From Turnera subulata (lineage: Eukaryota > Streptophyta > Magnoliopsida > Malpighiales > Passifloraceae), in NCBI GenBank assembly GCA_028386065.3, contig JAKUCV010003551.1:28567-92566 (forward strand): DNA of 64,000 bases, given 5' to 3'. The notes under the pieces were generated by a model. It was not told where the DNA came from, did no database searches, and saw nothing but the letters and a program-made list of their open reading frames with translations. Below are positions 20,876 to 32,520 of the stretch, one piece after another. Numbering within the stretch: position 1 is the first letter of the stretch; every line of letters begins with the position of its first letter. A program made the position numbers and the translations under genes.

Positions 20876-22480
20876 TGTGAACACCCAAATTTAAACCATG
20901 AATATTTTGTTATCCTAGATTTTGGAAATGTTTGCACCCAAGGATTAATGAGACGATTTAATCTTTGGCTAGAGTATGTTACAATCCAATTTGATGAACT
21001 ATTGATATCTTAGGAGAAGAGAGAAATTTTAGGCAGAAAGGCCTGACTTTTTCTTCATGAATCGGATTAAAATCGAAACTAAAGGAAAACCCTCACAAAA
21101 TAGGAAGACTCAGACTTGGTGGTCTTGTAGAGATGACCGCCAGGCCTGATGGACATGCATAGAAGACCGCCAGGCCATGGCAGTCACGTCGTGATGACCG
21201 GCAGGCCATGGCATTCAAGAAGCACTGTTTTGGAAACTTTTTCTTCAGTGAGCATAGCCCACTTAATTAACGATTTCGGGTGACCCAGAGAACTAATTAA
21301 TGTGGAAAAAGTTGGAGAAGAAACTAGAATCTTACGACTTTCGTTGGATATAAAGTTCATAATTTTTGGCCTTGTGGATTAAGAGTAGTAATCATTTAAA
21401 GCCGGCCCAACCACGCAAGAATTCAACACCGACCTAGGCCCACCATTTTTGCAATAACCTGAGCTACAAAAGTTCAAACCAAGAGAACTTTAAATAGGTA
21501 GAAACCTAAGAGAATTATCTAGAACTTTGTAGAAGGGTTCAAAGTCTAATTTCGTTTTCTAAAAGTCAGAAGTTGGCGTGCAACTTATGGATCAGAAAAC
21601 AGGAAAAATCCAACTTGTAGTGCAAATCAAGAATTTTTTTTTAGGATCAAATTAACGATTTCATTTCAAACTGAGTTAGGAAAATCCTAACAACTTTTAC
21701 AGACACATTGAAATAAAAGAACAGAGGTAATACTCTGCTGTACAATAACACTACAAACAGAAGACATAAACTGCATCTTCAACGAAGTAGTGAAAAACTG
21801 ATGAGATACATATACAACATCTATCAACATTAGCTGTCCTGCAAAGGCCATCCATTAACATCAACTCCTCATAATTTACAAAAAGACTGCATCTCCAATG
21901 AAATAGTTCTGGGCTTCATGTGGACTAGAACTTTAAATTTAAATTTTATATCAGAACAGATTTCAGACATAATACTATCCGTGGAACGAGAGCAGTGGGT
22001 GAAATACCTCCGATTTCTTTCATGCCAAATGTGGTAAATGCATGCATTCCATGCCACTCGAATTATCATAGACTTCAAAGTCCTCTTCTGCAAATGACTT
22101 TTAGCCCAGAGAAATTCTGAATTCCAATAACCAATTACTCTAACAACAGAATAGAGAGAAAGCAAGCGAGACCATATTATGGAAGTGTTAGAGCAGGAGA
22201 AAAATAAATGATCTCGGCTTTTGACTGGATTTGAACATAGAAGACAAGAAGTATCAGAGATGATCCCCCATTTTTTAAGTCTGGACCGAGTGCTCAATCA
22301 AATCAAGAATTTTATTTCCAATTTGATCTAGGAGCCATCAACCATTGGATCTAGGGATTAAATCCCTACCCTAGGATTAGGTGGACGTCCAGGCACCATG
22401 AACACTATAAATAGGGCCCCCCATTCACCCTAATGGGACACAACAAATTCTCTCTTCTTTCTACATACACTAAAGCATAG
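20876..22480 (+). mobile_element. Truncated LTR related to the A/B Tat family
   Basis: It starts TGTGAACACCCAAATTT, the sense start of the A/B LTR, then diverges. It carries a GACCGCC-type cluster (21134-21216) and a TATA box (ctataaatag, 22404-22413). It is split by a LINE (21638-22298). About 70 bp past the TATA box it is replaced by an unrelated antisense LTR fragment at 22481, so R-U5 is missing. Confidence 0.65.
21638..22298 (-). mobile_element. 5'-truncated LINE with 15-bp target-site duplication
   Basis: The minus strand encodes RLKKWGIISDTSCLLCSNP, HLFFSCSNTSIIWSRLL and WNACIYHIWHERNRRYF, a good zf-RVT C-terminal domain of a plant LINE. The 3' end lies at the left with a short poly(T) (minus-strand poly(A)) at 21638-21642. 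The flanking sequence caaatcaagaatttt is duplicated at 21623-21637 and 22299-22313. The 5' truncation and A-tail are typical of target-primed reverse transcription. One frame is open for 142 codons. Confidence 0.85.
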
Positions 22481-23226
22481 GTGAAACGCCCGTGTCCCAA
22501 TTTATTAATATAAATTAAAAATTTAATACAAAATGACCAATTTGCCCTTATCATTCCCGGGACACGAAAAATCATCAACAACATGATCACAATCAAATCA
22601 AATAATGAAAAATACAAAAGAATCAAGTACGCAGCGGAAGACTAAACATAATGACAACATGTATGCATTGAACCCTATGGATCCGACCCGAGGAGAGGAA
22701 AGCACCGCCACCTGCTGATATGCACCTCTGATCAACGATCAGCTAACCTGTGTAAAACTGTGAGGGGGTGAGACCAACCACTGTCTCACCGCAGACAAAT
22801 AAACCAATAATATACAAAACAAATCAACTACAAATACACCGGCAACAGCAATAGCAAACACAGAGCACAGCAATTCACAATACATAACACCAGTCATCAC
22901 CAGACTTCAACCATCACTATCATTACTTATATTATTATCTTTGTTATTAAGGTTAAGTATTTTATTAGGGCCCTCTACTGTGTGCGTCGAGCTCGGTCCC
23001 GTCTGATCAGACAACCAGGCACGAAGCCCAAATAAACCAGGCACGAAGCCCAAATAAACCAGGCACGAAGCCCAACAAATCCATAGAGAGAGAGAGAGAC
23101 AGAGAGAAAGAGGGAGGTAGAAAGGGGGAGGTAGAAGGAGGGAGGTAGAACCGGCCATCACAGGCCCACATGCTAACCCGCATGCCATCCCGAGGGGTAT
23201 TACTTCCCGCTCGAACCAACCGGTCA
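22481..23226 (-). mobile_element. LTR fragment of the long-LTR gypsy family (antisense)
   Basis: The segment is the reverse complement of about 58604-59444, the 3' end of the LTR of the element at 56158. It shares cattcccgggacacgaaaa, the cgaagcccaa-type pieces and gctcgaaccaaccggtcaa. It begins with the complement of the LTR end (tgaaacgcccg). The homology stops exactly at the single N at 23227. Confidence 0.8.
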
Positions 23227-23230
23227 ANGG

Positions 23231-23815
23231 CTCTGGCATTTTTTCTGTGTGGCCATTAAATTTTTTATTTGTGTGAGTTGGGTTTTGTTATTGGGTTATG
23301 GGCACTCCGCCACCCGCATTTTGATCAAACAAAAAATGACATGCAGTAATAACTTCCAGTAACAATGAAGCTTTTGGCATTTTGGCATGCACTTTATGTT
23401 ATAACATGCAAAAATACAAGAATATATGTATTCGTTGCTTTCTGGATGAATTTTGGACGTTCTGAATTTTCTGGTTATAATTTGTTGTGTGTATAAGCAA
23501 ATATTAAATGTGTTTGATATGCTTATACCTTGTTGTTACTTTGTTTACCACAATCTTATACTTGAAAATCATGTTGTGAGAAGCATAACAAGCATGCTTA
23601 GCTTGATTAATTAATTAGGGTAATTTTCTATATGTATTAAATTTTAGGAAGATAATTGGGAACATGGTAAACTTTCCATTCTGGGTTATTTGTATGTTAA
23701 TTAGCCTACTTAATTATTGCTTTACTTGATGACATGTTTGTATGTGAACATTAAATTCTTGCTATTTTTTTTATATGTGTGATTATCTTTTTGTCTTTAT
23801 TCTTTTGTGTAAAGA
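23231..23815. other. copia leader, no gene
   Basis: AT-rich untranslated sequence between the nested fragments and the gag start. No motif was recognised. Confidence 0.5.
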
Positions 23816-24650
23816 ATGACTACTGCTACCACCATTGGAAGCATTGTTGAGCTCAACAAAGGGTTGAAGTTGAATGGAAATAATTATGAAGTCTGGAGTG
23901 TGAAAATCCAGTATGTGCTGAAAATCCAGTATGAGCTCAGCAAGAGGCTCCCGAGGTAGTGAATCATGTCATGAATGAGCCTGAAGCTGGGAATACGGCT
24001 CAGCATAGGCGTGAGCGTGAGACTTATGATTCTTGGAAGAAAAAGGAATCTATTGCTCACAAAACGTTGCTGAGTGCAGTGGAAGAGGATAGTTTCTTGG
24101 ACTGCAAGGACCATCTAACGGCTATGGCCATGCGGAATGCTTTGAGGACAAGTTATAGTACTTTGTCAGTGACAAAGCTGCAGTTCTTGGCCAACAGGTT
24201 TGATTGCTACAGGAAAAACCTTGGTCATACTATGAAACAACATATGAGGCACATGTCCTAACTGATGAGCAACAAATCCAAGCAGCCATACATTCTTTAC
24301 CAGATGATTGGGATCTGATAAAAATGCATCTGACCTATAATGTTCGAATCACCAATAAGGAAGATGTCCGGAAACACCTTGAGCTAGAGAAGGAAAGGCT
24401 TGAGGCTGGAAAGCGATAAGTTGAGTTGCATATGGAAACTGCCAAGGCCAAGGGTGGCTTGAAGAGAAAAAATTCGAAAAAAAAGTTGGGCCAGCTTAGC
24501 CTAAGACGGGACAACAAGGCATTAAGAAACATCATCGAAATACCGATAAAGCACATGTGAAGTGCTTTAACTGCAATCAAAAGGGTCGCTATGCTTGTGA
24601 ATACACTGAGCCTAAGCGAAAGACCAAGGAGCCAAGGACCACATAGTGCA
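23816..24650 (+). pseudogene. copia gag
   Basis: The frame starts MTTATTIGSIVELNKGLKLN and NNYEVWSVKIQYVL, then meets an 18-bp duplication (aaaatccagtatg…) and shifts frame. The remainder is EVVNHVMNEPEAG, then DEQQIQAAIHSLPDDWDLIK and HLELEKERLEAG. A decayed zinc knuckle reads CFNCNQKGRYACEYTEP near 24562-24610: the usual His is Arg and two residues are missing before the last Cys. The gag would form the particle around element RNA. Frame breaks occur near 23950, 24260 and 24420. Confidence 0.85.
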
Positions 24651-25163
24651 GGAACGTGATGCCTTTGTTGACTTTCAGCGAGTCATACGTGGAACAAAGT
24701 GGATATATGTAGGCAACAATTCAACGGATACAGTTGAAGGAATTCGATCATGCAAGTTAGACTTGCGTGGTGGGCCAGACCCTCTTCTACATGATGTTCT
24801 CTGTACCCCTTCGACTCGTCAAAATATTATCTCCGTCAAGACTTTACCTAGTTTGGGTTTTACTTTGTTATTTCATGACAACTTTGTTGAGTTGACTTTA
24901 GGTTCATCTTTATTTGGCTTTGTTATATGACTGGAAATTTTTATGTTATGGATTTGGATGAAATTTCCAAGAATAATAATGCTTGTTTTTCCATGATTGC
25001 TTCTACTCGTAATCGTAACGTTGATGTGAACGTTTGGCATGCTAGACCTGGTCACATTGGCCAACAATGGATGCAAAGGTTAGCAAAACAAGGTTCGCTT
25101 TTTAGCATCAAACAAGTGGAACTATCTACTTGTGAGTGTTGTCTAGCTGGAAAGTCAGAATGA
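24651..25163 (+). pseudogene. copia protease end and GAG-pre-integrase
   Basis: Encodes WIYVGNNSTDTVEGI, CKLDLRGGPDPLLHDVLC, RQNIISVKTLPSLGFTLLF, then after a stop near 24930 WHARPGHIGQQWMQRLAKQG and CECCLAGKSE, the HHCC-type region preceding integrase. The protease active site itself is not clearly present. A TGA follows KSE at 25161. Confidence 0.85.
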
Positions 25164-25900
25164 AAACCTTTCGATAAAGCGACTAGATCCGAATTTGCTT
25201 TGCAATCGGTCCATTCGGACATCTGTGGGCCCATGAACATTAGGGCCAGGCACGGAGCATACTATTTCATCACATTTGTAGACGACTATACTCGGTATGG
25301 TTATGTCTATTTAATACCCCACAAATCACAGTCAATAACATGCTTCCAAAGCTATATCAGCTTAGTGGAATATCAATTGGACTGTAAGATTAAGGCCATT
25401 CGAACTGATCGTGGCCGTGAGTATCTCTCGACTCAATTTAAAGGAATTTGTGATACAAAGGGGATAGCTCATCAGTTGACCATTCCCTACACTCCCCAAC
25501 TAGATGGTTTTGTGGAGAGATGAAATAGAATGCTTCTTGAAATGGTTAGGTCAATGATGGAACAAGCTCAATTGCCTATTACCTTATGGGATGATGCTGT
25601 ATATTAAGCTCTGCCTATGTACTTAATCGAGTGCCTACAAAATTAGTTGCAACCACTCCATAGGAGTTGTGGACTGGTAGACAACCCGACCTAAGTGATT
25701 TGAGACATTGGGGCTATGTAGCTTATACACATGATTCTTCCCATCAACATGGCAAACTGGGCCCAAGAGGGTAGAAAAGTATCTTATTTAGGTACTCAGA
25801 AACCTGAAAGGGTTTTCTGTTTATAGGCCAGCAAGACAGTGGGAGTGTAACTGAGTTTGAGTCACGAGATGTCACATTCTTCAAGAATGAGTTTCCTAAG
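25164..25900 (+). pseudogene. copia integrase core
   Basis: HSDICGPMNIRARHGAYYF (first Asp), FVDDYTRYGYVYLI, IRTDRGREYLSTQF (second Asp) and YTPQLDGFVER (Glu) are all in one frame to 25523. A TGA replaces the Arg codon after VER. The DDE residues are kept, but the domain is truncated by that stop. Downstream decayed sequence encodes MLLEMVRSMMEQAQLP. The C-terminal domain runs in broken frames to about 25900. Confidence 0.88.
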
Positions 25901-26025
25901 AAGGTTTAGGTAAGACAAGACCAATCTTTGTTTGGGAACGAGGATCGAGGATCACTTCATTTAAGTGGGAGAAATTTAGCAAAAGATGAGTTTTCTCTCA
26001 TCAGCAACCTCCTTCATCGTAAAAA

Positions 26026-27110
26026 ATGAGTGCAAGTAATCCTGTTGCTTCAAGTGGGAGTGAGATTAACATTTTTTATCCGAATAGGAGCCACATCGAT
26101 CCAAATGGGAACAATGATGAATCAGAATTAAGACGTGGTTCACGTGTAAAGATTCCTCACCGACGATTTGATATCGAAGGTAGAGAACTCTTTTTGATGC
26201 TTCTACATGATGACTATAGGCCAAGAAATGTAAAAAAGGCTCTCTCATGCTCTTCTAAGGAAAAATGGTGAAAAGCAATGGAAGATGAACTGAAGTCTAT
26301 GTGAGTCAACCAAGTTTGGGAACTAGTTGATCTACCTGAGGGACGCAAAGCCATTGGGAACAAATGGGTTCTCAAGATTAAGCTCAAGGTTGATGGCACC
26401 GTTAAGAGATATAAGGCTCGACTGGTGGCGAAAGGGTATACACAACAAACTGGGATAGACTACGTGGAGACTTTCTCACCCGTTGTACGGTTTACCTCTA
26501 TTCGCTTGATTCTAGCTATGATTGCAAACTTAGATCTAGAATTACATCAAATGGATGTAAAAACTGCCTTTCTCATTGGTGAATTGAGTGAAGAGATTTA
26601 CATAGAACAACCTGAGTGTTTCATCGAAAAAGGCCACGAGCATAAGGTTTGCAGACTTTTGAAGTCTATTTATGACCTTAAACAATTTTTAAGGCAGTGG
26701 TATATACGTTTCCACAATGTTGTCTTATCTAATGGTTTTACCCTTACAGATGAAGACTAGTGTGTATATACCAAAAGATCTAGAAATAAGTTTGTGATTT
26801 TGAGATTATATGTTGATGACATGCTTATAGCTGGAAACGAAGTGGAGTTTTCCAACGAGGTTAAGACCTGGTTGTCATCTCAATTTAAGATGAAGGATAT
26901 GGGTGAAGATACATATATTATTGGAGTTAAGATTTCAAGAGATCGTTCTAAGAAACTACTGTATCTCTCTTAAGAGAACTACATTAGAAAGGTTCTTGAA
27001 CGGATTAATATGTAGAATAGTAATCCTATCAGCACTCCTATCAGCAAAGGCCACAACTTGGGAAATCACATATGTCCTAAGACTCCTGAAGGGAGAGAAC
27101 AAATGAGCCG
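26026..27110 (+). pseudogene. copia reverse transcriptase
   Basis: Linker SELRRGSRVKIPHRRF precedes RT. RT motifs are MAKGYTQQTGIDYVETFSPV, RLILAMIANLDLELHQMDVK, TAFLIGELSEEIYIEQPE and the catalytic YVDD (26809-26820), followed by SSQFKMKDMGE. Stops occur at 26304, 26758, 26971 and 27013, the one at 26758 just before the YVDD block. The conserved GLKQ motif has become DLKQF. The enzyme would copy element RNA into DNA but is inactive here. Confidence 0.9.
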
Positions 27111-27627
27111 AGTTCCATATCAGAGCGCAGTTGGAAGTCAGATGTATACTATGGTATACAGTAGACCCGAAATCTGCCAAGCAGTTGACTTGGTAAGCAG
27201 ATATCAGTCTGACCCAGGCCCAAAACATTGGCCATCAGTAAAGAGAGTCATGAGATATCTGAGGGGGATTGTTCATTACTTGCTTTGTTATCAAGGGTGG
27301 CAGGATCTGTAATTGGTAGGACACACTGATTCTAACCATAGAGTGGATATAAACGATAGAAAGTCTACGTCTGGGCATGTTTTCTTACTGAGTGGTGGGG
27401 TCATACCCTGGAGCAGTAAGAAACAATCATGTGTATCCTTGTCCACAAAGGAAGCAGAATATGTGGCTCTCGCTTCAACTGCACAAGAGGCTGTTGTGTT
27501 GAGGAGGTTCTTAGGGCTCCTTGTTGGTGATGCTAAAACTCTGATCCAGTATTGGTTTACTGTGACAGTCAAGCTGGAATTTCTTCCACCAAGGACCCTA
27601 AGTTTCATTGCAAAACCAAACACATAG
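27111..27627 (+). pseudogene. copia RNase H
   Basis: YQSAVGSQMYTMVYSRPEIC and WPSVKRVMRYLRGIVHYLL lead to GHTDSNHRVDINDRKSTSGH, PWSSKKQSCVSLSTKEAEY and ALASTAQEAVVLRRF. This is the copia RNase H core with its Asp, Glu and Asp positions. A TAG interrupts at 27312, and frameshifting near 27560-27600 replaces the C-terminal DSQAAI-type motif. Confidence 0.9.
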
Positions 27628-28827
27628 ATATCAAATATAACTATGTAAAGTGGTGAACGTGAAGCATTTATCTACAAGACATGTTGGCAAATCCTTTGAC
27701 GAAGCCTGAACCTAGAGATGTGTTTGTCAAACACATGAAGTCTCAAGAACTGCTTAGGCTTTGAATACTTCATTTCATTTATTTCAAATGTTCACATGAC
27801 TATTTAATGTTGCTTTGATTATCATTAAAGTTGAATTTCATACATAAATATTCTTTTTTGATGGATGTTGTGTACATTCCTCTATTGTTTCCTTTATTGT
27901 AAAGTATGTCAAGTAGATCATAGGTTGACCTTCTCACACAGGTAACCGCCTCCTTAACTCAGTGGTAAATGGAGATGAGACGAGTTTTAAGCAAAATTAT
28001 CATATGCATAATTTGAGAGCCTATGGCTTAAAACTACATACGTCGAATGAGTAATCACAAAAGATCACTCAATTGATGAAATATGTTCATCTAGTCTACT
28101 TTATGGGCCAGATGTGAGTTTAAGATAAAGGGTAGATCATGTAACTCAAGTTTGGATACATACGGTGTCTGAATATCATCTGTACAGCATTCCTTACGGG
28201 AAAAGACATACACTCCATGGGAAAGAAGAAAATGTTGCAGCACATGTTTCATACCATGTGTGCATTTTGTCGACCAAATGGGTTAACATAAGTGTATTCT
28301 CTACTTATTGTTGTGTGAGACCCTAAGCTTCTGTATTAGCTCTATTGTGTACCCTCAGGACTCCGATCAGGTACCTGAGACTTGAGACTTAACTTGATGT
28401 TTGCTATCTTAGTGTGTTGCCAAAAGACCATGGACACTGATTCAGTCTCGCAGGACATGTCTAGAAAAGCAAGCTAAGTTGGGTTAAAGGGGATCGTGAG
28501 AAGAGGAAGAACATTAGCATAATCTCATTACTTTGTATTCACCGATGCACCAATTATAACATACGGTTATGATTGTGAATACAATGTGTCTACGTAAAGG
28601 AGATGTTCGAAAGATGTCTAATGAGACATGATCTAGTGTGCCTGCATACTTGATGATCTAGTTAGAGTTTTGACTTTTGAGGAGAGGCTACATATTCCTA
28701 ACAAAAGTATAGTATATGGCTCTCATAGTATGCTGGTCGCACGGTCTACTTTCCTGTATGACTGTTTACTATTTTGATGAGAATATGTTTCTCATAGTTG
28801 GTGTATATGAGCACTCCCATTATGTGT
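27628..28827 (+). other. copia 3' untranslated region
   Basis: After the RNase H end (decayed ADxLTKP motif near 27690) there are 1.1 kb with no coding motif, up to the polypurine tract. Confidence 0.6.
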
Positions 28828-28837
28828 GAGTGGGAGA
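28828..28837 (+). other. copia polypurine tract
   Basis: AGTGGGAGA immediately before the 3' LTR, the typical copia plus-strand primer. Confidence 0.8.
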
Positions 28838-29153
28838 TGTTGGAAAAAGGGGTGTGGGGTCCACCCATATGGGGTGCTCACCACGTAACCCTAATTTGGA
28901 CTTTATAAATAATACTACTATGTGGTATTATTTAGTAAGACGTCAGACATAGGAAATACACTATACACACACAGTAAACAGAGAATAAGGGATTTAGACT
29001 GTGAAGACTAGGAGACCGATCCGACTAGACCATGACGGCCTCCACCGATCAGTGATTCAAGTCGAGCTCCAAAGATCATACTTCAGCTTAATTTATTCAA
29101 GATACAAGTAAGTATATTGATCTATTCTATATATCTGTATATAGATTCCTTCA
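28838..29153 (+). repeat. copia 3' LTR
   Basis: TGTTGGAAAA…GATTCCTTCA, 316 bp, followed by the target-site copy gaaat at 29154-29158. Confidence 0.92.
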
Positions 29154-29227
29154 GAAATAAATCGTAATAGAAGAATTTGAAGCTAAACTGAAAAATACTG
29201 AAAGAATTTAGTAAAAAGTCCACAAAT

Positions 29228-29640
29228 ATGACATTTCACGATATGTATACAGTAATAGACGATTACGGAAGACTAGGTTTCCGACCTGGTACAACCCAAA
29301 ATCATCATTCTATTTGGTTTGCACAACCAAAAAATTATTCTAAGGGTCTTCAAGGAGATCAAAAAAATAAGAAGAAACTTACTATTTTTGTTAATTGTTT
29401 GGTCAATCTTCAAGTTTTGGTTTGCAAAACTAGGAATTTTTTATAGTAAATCTTCAAGTTTTGGTGGATGGGTTTCACATACAGAGATTCAAAAAGAAAT
29501 CAATGTGATCTAGGTTAGAATCTATATGGGATTTTGCAAATCCTATTTTTCAAAAAAGAAAAAGAAAAAAAAATCAAAGAATTACAGAGGCATATACAAG
29601 AAGAATTCATGCTATATGATTCCAAGATGTAAGGTCTACA
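29228..29640 (+). pseudogene. rps3: Plastid rps3 pseudogene (ribosomal protein uS3)
   Basis: [20 protein letters not shown] and GLQGDQK match the N-terminal uS3 block. After frameshifts, VSHTEIQKEINVI, RIYMGFCKS and IKELQRHIQEEF match the following KH-type region. It lies after the copia insertion and before rpl16, as in plastid DNA. The start Met and GQKINPL are lost, and the C-terminal half is missing. Non-functional. Confidence 0.88.
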
Positions 29641-30235
29641 ACAAATCATCTACTAAAAGCGAATGTAACACGATGAATTCATAATGAAATTAATCCTACT
29701 TATATTCCTAAAAAAATGAAGAGCCCTGAGCCAATAAAAACTAAGAAATTTGACTCCCAGAAAAATGGGATTAGGGGCTCCATTTTAGAATTATGACCTA
29801 GCCATTAATGGAAGTGCGTTGGGAGCGACGGAACCTGTAAAGCCATAACATCCAAATCAAAATGAATCTTAATAATTGAATGGATAGGATGGCGAAATGA
29901 ACCAAAAAACAATTAATTTTTTTTAGAGATCTTGAGATAACCGTAGAAAGAACGAAAGGAAATAGTCAAAGAGTCAATATTCACCCACGAAATTTTTTCT
30001 TTTTTCCTTTTTTTTGGATTTCCAAAATTGAAGTGATTTGATATCATAATCATAAAAATGACAAATATAGATTGGGTTAAATCTCAAAGAATCTTAGGAT
30101 TCAGCCTACATATTCATCTACTCGATGTACATGGTGTTTTTTTATTATTATTTCATTCTCAAGGAGTTGGATGAGAAAAACTCTCCTGTCCAGCTCTCCA
30201 GTAGAGATGGAACTATGAATCAATCATCAACTATA
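29641..30235 (+). other. rpl16 group II intron remnant
   Basis: Ends in a domain V-like hairpin (ggagttggatgag … ctctcctgtccagctct) followed by ccagtagagatggaac and the 3' splice region before ccca of exon 2. The 5' boundary and the 9-bp exon 1 were not located. Confidence 0.65.
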
Positions 30236-30544
30236 ACCCAAAAAAAAAAGCAGAATCCGTAAACACGATAGAGGTAGAATGAAAGGCATGTCTTATCGAG
30301 GTAATCGTATTAGTTTTGGTAAATATGGTCTGCAAGCACTTGAACCCACTTGGATTATTTCTCGACAAATAGAAGCGGGGCATCGAGCAATGACACGAAA
30401 TATACGTCGCCGTGGAAAAATATCGATACGTATATTTCCCGACAAACCAGTTACGATAAGAACCGCAGAAACCCATATGGGTTCTGGGAAAGGAGATCCT
30501 AAATATTGGGTAGCTGTGGAAGTTAATAGAACTACTACTGGCTA
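30236..30544 (+). pseudogene. rpl16: Plastid rpl16 exon 2 pseudogene with chimeric end
   Basis: [77 protein letters not shown] and YWVAV are plastid uL16. One frame stays open from 30279 for 88 codons. After YWVAV at about 30517 the plastid sequence stops. The frame continues into EVNRTTTG and a TAA supplied by a nuclear repeat that recurs at 43634 and 51820. The last third of uL16 is missing, so it is not a working ribosomal protein. Confidence 0.9.
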
Positions 30545-30905
30545 AGGGTGATTTGGGTTGATTATCCAGGCTTCTAATCTTATCTTCTGACGTTATATAG
30601 ACTAATAACATATTCCTAATTTTCAACCCAAAAAAATTAACCTTGCTATGACTGGTTACTATTGTTTGGCCAAGTTTTAGAAAATAATCCCAGAATATAC
30701 ATGTACATGACCTTAAGTAGACTATAATGTCGTTGTCTTGTGATATTGCTCAAATATATGTTACTCAAATATGGCATTCTCAATTCTTTTTGTGTCACTT
30801 AAGTTAGTTTGTCTTGCATTGTGTATAATATCGGATTCAATTTGGTGATCCTCTATTCTTTCAGGAATCGTAGTTTTTTATTTGCAACTCTAGAAAACAA
30901 CATAT
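30518..30905 (+). repeat. Tandem unit 1, left part
   Basis: ggaagttaatagaactact … is shared with units starting at 43634 and 51820. This part holds the 390 bp before the Tat element B insertion at catat (30901-30905). No gene motif seen. Confidence 0.85.
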
Positions 30906-32487
30906 TGTGAATACTCGACCCAAAATCACTTGGGCCTATTGACCTTTCCTTTACACCTTCTTCATAACTGTCATCCAATATCTTTGGAGTCGCCACCCAA
31001 ATTTTATTGAGGGACAAAAACTTGGGAAAAACCCTTCATTTGACTCCTTTTAGGCAACTGATTAGCGAACCAAAGATGCTGGACCCAGGGATTCGTCATG
31101 GATGGGAAGGTGTTAGGCACCCATCCATGTTGGGGCGAAACTTTGTGCAATTAGAGGACTTTGTATGCCTTGTGTAAGTGTGCAAGTGTGAGCACCAAGA
31201 CACATAATAACTGAATATTAAAAAGAATGGGGAGAAGAAGAAGATTGGGCTTGAGTTTCCACCACTAGAAACCACCTACGTACCCTGGCGACCGGGTTCA
31301 AAGCCCACGTAGTTCTTGACATGGCATCACAACAATCACATCATCATCAACATCAACATCTCAACAATAATTGGTCAGGCAAAAAGGGATTAGGATTACC
31401 TCTTGTAGCCCTCCTCTAGCTCCTTGGTTTGGGTTGTGCCTCCCACACAGTTTCCTCTCACTCCTCAACTCAATCTGGGAGTTCTTCTCGATTTTCCCCT
31501 CTTGCTGTCTTCAATGGATGATGCTACCCACAAAATTCTTCTAGAGTTTTACCTGTGGAACTATTTTTTAAGCTTGGAGAGATAGAGTTTCTCCAAGCTT
31601 CAAAGCTTTATGAAGAGTGTTTGCGTAATAGAATGTGTGTCCCCTGAAATGTGAGAGGAGGGTCCTATTTATAGTGTTCTGGATGGCCTAGGGGCATGGA
31701 CCAACATATTGTCCAAGGTAATGCCAAAAATCTGGGCCAAAACAGAGTAGAATCAGATTACGGGCGTAAACCGGGGAGAAAACGCATTTCTAGAGGTGCA
31801 TAACCGCCATGGCCGGCGGTTATCCTATGGGTGACAGCCGGGCCAGGCGGTCATGAGTGGAAGACCGCCCGCGCCTACGCGTTTCCCCCGTTCTTTCCTT
31901 TTTCGGTACTGATTCTCCCCTAATTCCTTCCTGATTGATCCTACCACGTAATTAACCCCTAGAATGCTCAGAATCCTCTGTTTTCTTGATTACTACTCCC
32001 CTCAATCATCTCCTAATTGACTAATTACACATTGATTCCTTATTTTAAGCCAAAATCATACCAAAAACATTCTTGCTATTAAGGAATGATTTAACTCTGA
32101 TTTTCCACGAAAATCAGAGCTAAATGTGTCTGCTAGCAAGGTGTTAAATGGGCTGTGCAACTTTGAAAAAAAATCCATACCTTATTAAATTAGACCATTA
32201 CATTTATCTTCAACCCAAAAATAAATATAATTGGGTTCAATAAATAAACAAGCCCAAATTTAATGAGATAAAATACATTTTAGCAATTTAGTCCTTAACA
32301 TATCCTACGATTAAATCATCTCATTAATCCTAGGCATAAAAAGTCTTAATTACTATAACATATAAATTCTATTAAAGTTAAACCCGTCCATGCTTCAACC
32401 CAAGACTAACTCATCAATCTTGTGATTCAAACATGTCTGGAGTCTAATCTCAATAGAATCTTCATGGGTCAAATTTGGGTGTTCACA
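30906..32487 (-). repeat. Element B 3' LTR
   Basis: Plus strand TGTGAATACTC…GGTGTTCACA, 1582 bp. Minus-strand TATA box at 31665-31674, GACCGCC-type cluster at 31802-31880, primer-like GGAGTCGCCA at 30986-30995. Confidence 0.93.
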
Positions 32488-32520
32488 GATGCCCCTCGTT
32501 GGTGAGTCTTTAAAATTTTA
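32488..32520 (-). other. Element B polypurine region next to 3' LTR
   Basis: On the minus strand the internal region ends with ACGAGGGGCATC directly before TGTGAACACC, a candidate plus-strand primer. Confidence 0.45.

Larger units (their letters stand above)
19598..29153 (+). mobile_element. Ty1-copia retrotransposon with nested insertions
   Basis: Two LTRs of 313 and 316 bp (19598-19910 and 28838-29153) both start TGTTGGAAAA and end GATTCCTTCA. They are flanked by gaaat (19593-19597 and 29154-29158). The coding order is gag, GAG-pre-integrase, integrase, RT, RNase H, with integrase ahead of RT as in copia. A polypurine tract agtgggaga precedes the 3' LTR. The 3.9-kb leader between the 5' LTR and gag is inflated by an LTR piece with a LINE and by an antisense LTR fragment. 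Many stops make it inactive. It sits in the plastid insertion. Confidence 0.93.
17513..30517 (+). other. Nuclear plastid DNA insertion (NUPT), split by a copia element
   Basis: Pieces 17513-19597 and 29159-30517 carry rpl2, rps19, rps3 and rpl16 in the order and orientation of the plastid ribosomal protein cluster. Removing the copia element at 19598-29153 restores a single 3.4-kb block. Both group II intron remnants are retained, so the source was DNA and not spliced RNA. Many substitutions, indels and stops show an old, non-functional copy. The rpl22 gene expected between rps19 and rps3 is not recognisable. The protein motifs are plastid-type, not mitochondrial-type. Confidence 0.9.

Noticed and set aside
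17513..30517. Mitochondrial origin for the rpl2-rps19-rps3-rpl16 block
   Set aside because: The protein motifs and the rpl2 and rpl16 group II introns match plastid, not mitochondrial, versions.
30279..30545. Functional rpl16 gene
   Set aside because: Open for 88 codons, but it lacks exon 1 continuity and the last third of the protein, and neighbouring plastid genes are all broken; it is a nuclear plastid fragment.
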